Below are positions 57,427-64,000 of a stretch of 64,000 nt of DNA, piece by piece. The notes under the pieces are model-generated. The model was not told where the DNA came from. It made no database searches and worked only from the letters and a program-made list of their open reading frames with translations. This DNA comes from Chrysaora quinquecirrha (lineage: Eukaryota; Cnidaria; Scyphozoa; Semaeostomeae; Pelagiidae). The first letter of the stretch is position 1. Each line of letters starts with the position of its first letter. The stretch lies in assembly GCA_014526335.1 (NCBI GenBank), contig JACTAT010000298.1, positions 478,194 to 542,193 on the forward strand. The letters run 5' to 3'. Made by a program: the position numbers and the translations under genes.

Positions 57427-60400
57427 AACTGAAATCCTTCGATAAATTAAAAGCAGCGTACGACTCGTGCATGAACGAAAACCATATGGATCGTTACGGA
57501 ATCGCAGATATAAAAAAGATATTAGCCCGTTATGGTCCTTGGCCTCTTGATCGTTCTTCGTGGGATGAAAAACTTGGAACTTTAAGAACCGTCTGAATAA
57601 TATTGTAGTTAATCTCCTGTCAAGGCCTTTTTCTCTCTTACGGTGTTACTTGATCCCAAAAACGAGAGTTCCTATACTCTTTCGGTATGTACAATGATGT
57701 TAAGGGTTTATTTTTACGTCCGATATTCAACAATTCTTTATGCTTTCTTTCGCAGTATAGAACTATATCGTTATTTTTTGTTTTTTTCCTTCAGGTTGTA
57801 CAGCAAGGGCTGTATCTTCCGAGAGAATACTACATTTCGAAGAAAAAGCAAGAAAAACACGTATTTGTTTATTTTCAAAATTTCGCTATTTTATTAAAAC
57901 TGTGATATTTGATTTTCTTTGTTTCTCGATATGCTTGGATTTGTATAATTCAATTTTACAGGTGCGTAAAGTCTACTTCGATATGATGCTGAAGATAATG
58001 ACATTATTTGGGTATAACAGAGGAAATATGAGTGAAGACATACAGAAGGTATTGAATTTCGAGATTAAATTGGCTAAAGTATTTTTGCCAAAATCGTCGC
58101 TGAGAAAAACAGACAAAGTTTATAAAAAGATGTCATTGAAAGAATTGGGAAATCTCAACCCAGAGGTAGCTATTGATCTTTCTTGCTTATGTACATTTGA
58201 CTGATGCGTAGACGTAAGAACCTAGGAGGCAGTAAGACCATGGTCCTGCAGGTTTTCAGAATTTGAAAACACTGGCTAGGTCGTAAAGAGTATTCTTGTC
58301 TTGAAGAATGAGCAAAGTCTTATTCTTATTCTGAGTAATCTCTTACATGTCATATTCTCTTCTCTCTCATAGTTAAGCTCGGATGATTATTATAACAGTT
58401 TTCATAAGCAGGATTCTCAAACCAGAATTTTATGCAGAACTTTTCATCTTTTAAATGGTCTTCGACTAATGCTACCAGAACAGAACCTTTCCCTTTTTTC
58501 CATTTGTCTGTGAAACAAGATCTGTAGCGTTGAAACAAAATTGAAGAATGAAAATTAATGGGAAATGTTAACCAAACCCAAAAAACAAAGGTCCTTTGTC
58601 AAAATTTGAAAGCGAATGCACTGCATCTTCAGTTAACAAGACGTTGATGTGGTCAAAACCAGAGCGGGACTTGCAACTTTATATAAAAAGCCTAGGGAAT
58701 AATGTAATTTTTGTGGATTTTTGTCATGGAATTAAGTCGTTCGAGTCGTTTGAGTAGTTCGAGGTAATGCTGGTACAGCAGCAAAAGATGTATGTGTTGA
58801 CTGAGATGGAGGGTTATCTTGGGTATCTAAATCGAGATGGGAGACTTTAAGACGATCAAGACTAATGGTTTGTCGTTTGCCATTGATTTCCAAGGTGAAG
58901 TGCTTTGAATTGCGTTTTAAAACATGAAATGGACCATCACACGGAGACTGAAGAGGTTTACGAACACGGTCATTACGAACAAATACATGAGTGCAGTGAG
59001 TGAGATCTTTTGGGATGTGATGTGCAGGATCTTGTGAACGACGACAGACAGGACGAAGTTGTTGCATAAAAACATGTAAACGATCAGCATAACGGAAGGA
59101 TCTAAATCAGTTAAATCAGAAGTTGAGGAAAGGAATTCAGCAGGTAATCGAAGGGTAGTGCCATAAACAAGTTGAGCTGGAGAACGTTGTAAATCTTCTT
59201 TAACTGTAGTGCGAATGTTTAGTAATATTAAAGGAAGTGCTTCAGTCCATTTAGAAGGATCAGGCTGGGCTTTGAGTGCTGCTTTTAAGGTTCGATGTAA
59301 ACGTTGAACTATACGATGATATGATGTTCTGCGAATTCGTTTAGTGCCTAACGATATGGTTAGTTTGTGAAATAACAATGATTCAAATTGTGCACCGCGG
59401 TCAGTAGTAGTTATTGTGGATGGAACACCAAAAACAGAAATCCAGCGAGAAACAAAAGTTTGAGCAACAGTTTCAGCTGTAATATCAGATATTGGAATGG
59501 CTTCCTGCCAACGAGTAAAACGATCAATGCATGTAACTAGATAACGGTGTCCGTTTGAAGATGGTAAAGGGCCAACTATATCAAGATGAACATGGTCGAA
59601 ACGAGCGTCTGGAGTGTGAAATTTGCCAAGAGGAGCGACAGTATGTCGTTGAACTTTTAATTTTGACACTGAATGCATGACTGAGTCCATTTTCGAACAT
59701 CTTTATTAATCTTAGGCCATACGAATCGTTGAGTGATTAATTTCTGAGCAGCAGGAATTCCTGGGTGAGATGGTGAATGAAGTTGATCGAAGATTTCACG
59801 AAGAAATGACGCAGGAACATACGGACGAGGATTATTAGTAGAAACATCACAAATAATAGTGCCAGAAGTGAGTGGTAAAGGCAATTCTTTAAGTTTGAGC
59901 AATAAAGATTCATACAGTTTAGATAATTTCATTGTAGCTACTTCAGCCATGAAGAAAGTTCAGTACACCGGGAAACTTATTTATTTCAATAATTCAAAGT
60001 TTGCTTATTTTTCCATTTTAATTTTCATAATTTGTTTAATCGATACCAAAAGAATCATCATACATCTGTGAGCGAATTCCTTTGCAATTTTTTGCAATTT
60101 TTATTTTAATTCTTGTACTTTAATGCCATTCATAATAGTCACCATTACCAAGTGGTCTTGTTAACTTTTTTATCCTGTTTGTTAATTTTAAAACATTTTG
60201 TCGAAAGTCATCTGCTGTTCCTTACTTAAGCAGTTAATCTCTATTGTTTCAACAGCAGAGTCATTGTTAAAAGATGAACATGTTGTCTGACTGTATGTGG
60301 CTGTTCCTCTTAAAACATTTTGGCGCAAACATTTCAGTTGCTCTGGAAATATTTTCTTTGAATTTCTTCAATTCCAAAAGCTGTTGCGTGCGAAGACTGT

Positions 60401-60745
60401 TTTTGTCGTCGAATTTCATGTTAATCTTTTAAACCTACTCTTGACTCGCTTGTCTGAACTATGTCATGCTTTTAGGTTATTGCTACCTAAATGTACGACT
60501 CTTAATGTTTCGTATTGCAGTTCAACAAGAAATACGTGATTAGCTAAGTTTTATGGTAATCCTTATTATAATATTCTAAATAGAATCGTCGTACAATTTT
60601 GCTGTTTTCAGATAAAATGGAAAGATTTAGTCAAAAAAATGTTTCATCTCGTTAAATTCAAAGACTACAGCAATCAACGCATTGTCATTTATGGAGAGCA
60701 GTATCTTAAAAATCTTGGTACACTAATAAGAAATACTGATAAAAA
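57427..60745 (+). CDS. M13 family zinc metallopeptidase (neprilysin/ECE-like), partial, five exons
   Basis: Part of the N-terminal M13 domain, a membrane-anchored ectopeptidase family that cleaves small peptides. Exon a, 57427-~57590 after [22 protein letters not shown] and YGPWPL. Exon b, 57625-57684, before [26 protein letters not shown]. Exon c, 57795-57860, [24 protein letters not shown], matching the family QxGLxLPxRxYY. Exon d, 57962-58165, [44 protein letters not shown]. Exon e, 60612-60745, [25 protein letters not shown]. Exons b-d are phase 0. The catalytic HExxH and ExxxD exons are not in the window, nor is the N-terminal anchor. The a-b intron would be only about 34 nt with a weak GTCTGA donor, so that junction is doubtful (decay, sequence error or different splice site). 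The d-e intron carries a Gypsy fragment. Confidence 0.75.
58206..58731. other. intronic non-coding sequence
   Basis: Between M13 exon d and the Gypsy fragment. A 62-codon minus frame at 58350-58538 shows no recognisable domain. No LTR was identified. Confidence 0.4.
58732..59950 (-). pseudogene. Ty3/Gypsy integrase fragment in M13 intron
   Basis: Reading leftwards: zinc-binding H2C2 domain ([28 protein letters not shown]; 59780-59660), then the DDE core. The first Asp is in [13 protein letters not shown] (about 59590-59555) and the second in [10 protein letters not shown] (about 59410-59380). At the third site the family NGxVERxHR reads RIVQRLHR, with Glu replaced by Gln and a few residues missing, so catalysis should be lost. 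A shift near 59080 moves to the C-terminal part with [21 protein letters not shown] and [12 protein letters not shown], ending at the stop at 58732. RT and RNase H are absent. Antisense to the host gene. Confidence 0.85.
59951..60611. other. intronic sequence upstream of M13 exon e
   Basis: No frame or repeat recognised. It ends in the polypyrimidine tract and CAG acceptor of exon e. Confidence 0.5.
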
Positions 60746-62529
60746 GTGAGTACTGGACTGATTTCTTATGTCTTGTGGTTCAAGTAGATCTCTTCTAGTT
60801 GTGCTTATATGTTTGTGTTCTTTGTGAATAAAACAGTTACCATCCATTTGATTATTCTGGATCCTTTACAGAGAAAAAGCAACTTTTTTAAAATTATTCA
60901 CACCTTTAAAAGTTGATGCTAACTTTGCTTTTACCAGTATTATTCTCTTGTTCATTAAAATACCATTACCTATGTGATTTCAAAAGGTCATCGAAAAACC
61001 CATTTAACACAAGACCCTTTCAAACAAGGAAAAGTCGGAATAATGATGGTGTCAAAACCTGATCCTGAAGAACTGGAATGCAGAACACTAACTAGCATCG
61101 AACCAAAAGAGGACTAGGATAGGAACTGAGGATCATGCATAATTTCAGGACTAAAGAACATGACAGAGACAGAGGACTGTGGAACATTAACTGTGACGGA
61201 TTACGATGAATGTTAAAACCTTGACACATGAACTGGGCTTACGACTTCAGAATGTGAACGATATAGATATTGAGAACCAGGACACAAGAACGACACCGAT
61301 TATCGTGGACTAAGGACGTTGCACTAGGACCATGCAACAGGACCTTCAGTGGGACAAGGTAACAGGTCTCTGGATAATAATCATAAACAGCACTGCAGAA
61401 CATGAATAATATAGAGATCGAGGAACAGGACAGAGGAACAAAACTGTTTCAAGCAAAAGGAACAAGCGAAGGAAAATTTTCATAGACTAAGGACCTTGGA
61501 CTAAGACCAAGGAACAGCCCCTTTACTGGGACCAATAAACACCCCCCTGGACAATGCTCATTAACAGGATTAGAGAACATGAACAATATAAAGATCGAGG
61601 AGCAGTACAAAGTAATAACACTGAAGAAACGAAAAGAATTGACCATGATGAAGGTTAAAGGAAAATTATCATGGACAAAGGAACCTGCACTTACATTAAC
61701 CCTATTTTAGCCGGGTAAATTTTTCATGTTTTTGACCGGGAAAGGGAAATTACCGCAAACAAGCGAGAACAAGTTGAAACTAAATGGGGATCAATGACAA
61801 TTGCGGGAGGAAGCGGGAACAAATCCTGAAACAGCTAGAATCGCAGGGACCAAATGTGGAGATTTTTCCACATTTTTTGTTGCAAGCTGTAAGCTAATAG
61901 GCTGATCTCAGGCTGATCTGAGCTTATCTCATTCTTCAAACACGGCTAATGGGTACCTTTAATCTAGATTAAATATATATCAAATGAAAGCTCTCTTTGA
62001 GGGCAATCGTCTTGTGTTGTGTATAGCGCAATCGTATCAAACAACAACAAACGGAAATAATCAGATTTTGATGCGTTTCGTAACACTTGCTTCCAGGTAT
62101 GGTAGTCTGGTGGTTACATGATCAAATTTTAGACAATAAATATTTTTCATATGAAAGCCAGATACATTATAGAAAAAGTCAGTGACTTTTTGCCAGGCAT
62201 TCTTGGGCAACAGCGAGTATTATTCGATATACATTAGAGGGGTGATAAACGCCCCCAGTCAATATTTCTGGTTAAGGAGCAAGTCCTTCTGTGGGACCAG
62301 GGTACATGAGCTTGGAATGGGTATAGACCTGGGACTGAACAGGGACCATGGACAGGGAGCAGAAACAGTATCTATCGTCGTAGCTTAAGGTCCTTGGACT
62401 AATTCCAAATAACAGGACCATAATTGGGAAAAGGAACAGGACCAGGGCTTAGGACCAAGGAATTAGACCTAGGGCCAGAATAAAGAAACTAAGTCGAGGT
62501 TACATCCGCAGACAGGAGTACAGGTCGAA
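60746..62529. repeat. diverged ~180-bp repeat units, otherwise non-coding
   Basis: Blocks around AGAACATGAACAATATAAAGATCGAGGAGCAG recur in diverged form at about 61399 and 61574, and again at about 63817, with repeated GGACTAAGGACC-like and GGAACAGG-like strings between. It looks like an old, decayed tandem repeat. No further M13 exon was recognised here. Confidence 0.5.
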
Positions 62530-63112
62530 CCGGCCTTTTCATTTTAATGTAGACAGATTCCAAAACCCCCAGGTGAAGCAAAGATCTTGCTTTGCCAATG
62601 ATATTGAAACAATCCTCGCTGTTATTTTCTGCACAATGGGTTATCAGGTAGGTTTTGACCTATGGCCGAGTCATGTTTGAGACAAGGTTGTTCCTTGGAC
62701 CCACGGTGTGGACGCACAGGGTAGCCGCATCTGGGTGTAAATTCCGTCTTAGTCTATTGTCTCGAAAGTGACTTGTGAACTTGAAAAAGATTTTGACTTT
62801 TAAAATCAAAAAATAAAAATCGAAACGATTTGCTATAGGTGAGAATCGAACCCCAAAAAATAAAAATCGAAACGATTTGCTATAGGTGAGAATCGAACCC
62901 CAAAAAATAAAAATCGAAACGATTTGCTATAGGTGAGAATCGAACCCCAATCGAACTTGTCTCAAACATGACTCGGCCATAGGTCAAAACCTACTTGATA
63001 ACCCATTGTGCAGAAAATAACAGCGAGGATTGTTTCAATATCATTGGCAAAGCAAGATCTTTGCTTCACCTGGGGGTTTTGGAATCTGTCTACATCAAAC
63101 TGAAAAGGCCGA
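62530..63112. repeat. inverted pair of Penelope 3' ends around a tandem array
   Basis: 62549-62686 and 62956-63093 are 138-bp inverse copies with about one mismatch, extending imperfectly to 62530 and 63112. Each arm matches the C-terminal coding end of the Penelope element seen at 12231-12330 (TTCCAAAACCCCC, GATCTTGCTTTGCCAATGAT). The spacer holds a TATA-bearing pLTR-like piece (about 62729-62765) and three 47-bp repeats. Head-to-head partial copies are known for Penelope elements. Confidence 0.7.
62808..62948. repeat. three tandem 47-bp repeats
   Basis: Three essentially identical units containing AATCGAAACGATTTGCTATA and GGTGAGAATCGAACCCC. The unit itself has a short inverse core TCGAAACGA. 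Identity between units implies recent amplification. Confidence 0.85.
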
Positions 63113-63420
63113 TGTGGCGTAGACAGAAAGAGTTCGTTCTCTCACTTGGACTCTTTAAATAATTCTATTGGTCTTCCCGCTGTATCCGACCAGCTTATTG
63201 GTGTTTAAAAAACAATGCCAATTTAGCTTTTCATTCTGATTTGTGCATTCGTAACCGCATCTGGGTATAAATTCCGCCTTCGTCTATTGTTTCGTTCTGT
63301 TTCAGTTGTTCATACTCTAAGGAAAAATGCTTTTAAGTATGCCCAAAAATTTTTACGCTGTTTATCGCAATTTGAAGTTTTGTACAACTCAAAAACTATT
63401 CACTAATTTTGTTTCTCATT
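63113..63420 (+). mobile_element. Penelope pLTR-like and 5' coding fragment
   Basis: Matches, in inverse orientation, about 11940-12200: GTAGACAGAAAGAGTT, a GGTGTTTAAAA block, CCGCATCTGGGTATAAATTCCGCC (TATA-like) and TACTCTAAGGA, followed by TATGCCCAAAAAT. No usable reading frame. Confidence 0.55.
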
Positions 63421-64000
63421 TCCCCTCCACTGAAAGTCATTTAAAACTTAAACTTAAAGTTTGATTTAAGTTCTGTCCAGTCTAAAAACAAGTTGAAGTT
63501 ATTTTCATTACATTCTCATTTATGTTTTAAATTATCTTTTGCTTAAACTTGAAATTAATCTGAATCTGTGTCTTAGTGTTTATTTTAATCTTAATCTTTA
63601 ATCTTAATGTTTATTTTAATCTGATGAAAGATAAAGAGATTGAAGAACAAGGCACAGTAACGCAGCTTAAGCAAGGGAATGAACTGCACCGACAACAATG
63701 AATTATTTCACGACTAACAACCATTATCATATACGAAGGACCCAAGACTAAAACGAAAGAACAGCAGCTTGACCCGGAAACAGACCCCCTTGACAACGTT
63801 CGTTAACAGGACTGGAGAACATGAACAATATAAAGGTTGGGGAGCAGTGCAGAAATAAAATTAAAGGAAAGGAAGGATTACGGCTGACCACAATGAATCA
63901 TTTCAAGACTAAGGAACATCATCATGGAGTAGGGACCCTCCCTGTACGGACACCAAGGAACAGGCTAACTTCGGTAAAATGCATGACCAGTCTTACTTAG
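63421..64000. other. non-coding, diverged repeat unit at the end
   Basis: 63421-63625 holds TTTAATCTTAATC-type simple sequence. 63630-64000 is another diverged member of the repeat described at 60746-62529. Confidence 0.45.

Noticed and set aside
62808..62948. tRNA-like B-box (GGGGTTCGATTCTCACC on the minus strand) in the 47-bp repeats
   Set aside because: The flanking bases do not form a T-stem, and there is no A box, anticodon arm or acceptor stem, so no tRNA or SINE call is made.

Overview
The window is eukaryotic, AT-rich, intron-bearing and dominated by transposable elements. The mix of families (a PHD-finger non-LTR element, RT-endonuclease LINEs, Penelope-like elements, BEL/Pao and Ty3/Gypsy LTR elements, a DIRS-type tyrosine-recombinase element, foldback elements and MITEs), with small introns and long CAT/GAT microsatellites, suggests a marine invertebrate. 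I would guess a cnidarian such as a coral or anemone, but this is an inference. No bacterial, plasmid, phage or CRISPR feature was seen. A run of exactly 500 N (54280-54779) marks a scaffold gap.

Layout. 1-2.6 kb: non-coding DNA with short palindromes. 2.6-7.5 kb: a nearly complete but frameshifted non-LTR retrotransposon on the minus strand (ORF1; ORF2 with PHD fingers, endonuclease and RT). 7.8-27.7 kb and 30.4-48.2 kb: two near-identical copies (A and B) of one block. Each copy holds, in order: a MITE, an internally deleted LINE derivative with a 15-bp target duplication, a Penelope-like element, CAT/GAT microsatellites, a 5'-truncated LINE, a glycosyltransferase family 8 gene, a minisatellite, the 5' part of a BEL/Pao element, a foldback element, and a DIRS element whose recombinase is scrambled by an inversion and by MITE and palindromic-element insertions. 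28.9-30.4 kb: a minus-strand BEL/Pao gag with LTR lies between the copies. 49.3-54.2 kb: the DIRS right end, a Penelope fragment, and the remaining gag, protease, RT, RNase H and integrase of the plus-strand BEL/Pao. 57.4-60.7 kb: five exons of an M13 (neprilysin/ECE-type) metallopeptidase, with a minus-strand Gypsy integrase fragment in one intron. 60.7-64 kb: diverged repeats and an inverted pair of Penelope 3' ends.

The history can partly be read from the nesting. A BEL/Pao element was entered by a DIRS element inside its gag. The DIRS recombinase then suffered an internal inversion and was entered by a 231-bp TA-targeting MITE and by palindromic elements. A foldback element entered the BEL gag. 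The block is present twice. The left DIRS repeat survives only in A and the right one only in B. The copies differ by single-base, mostly homopolymer, indels and by a few clean deletions, so they are either a recent segmental duplication or two haplotypes placed in tandem by the assembler.

Only two host-type protein genes are supported: the GT8 glycosyltransferase (two copies, each with a different one-base frameshift) and the M13 peptidase. I found no convincing new molecular system. The notable material is structural: nested-element architecture, a 34-bp palindrome with an apparent 8-bp target duplication, a templated filler, the foldback element, and the copy A/B differences.
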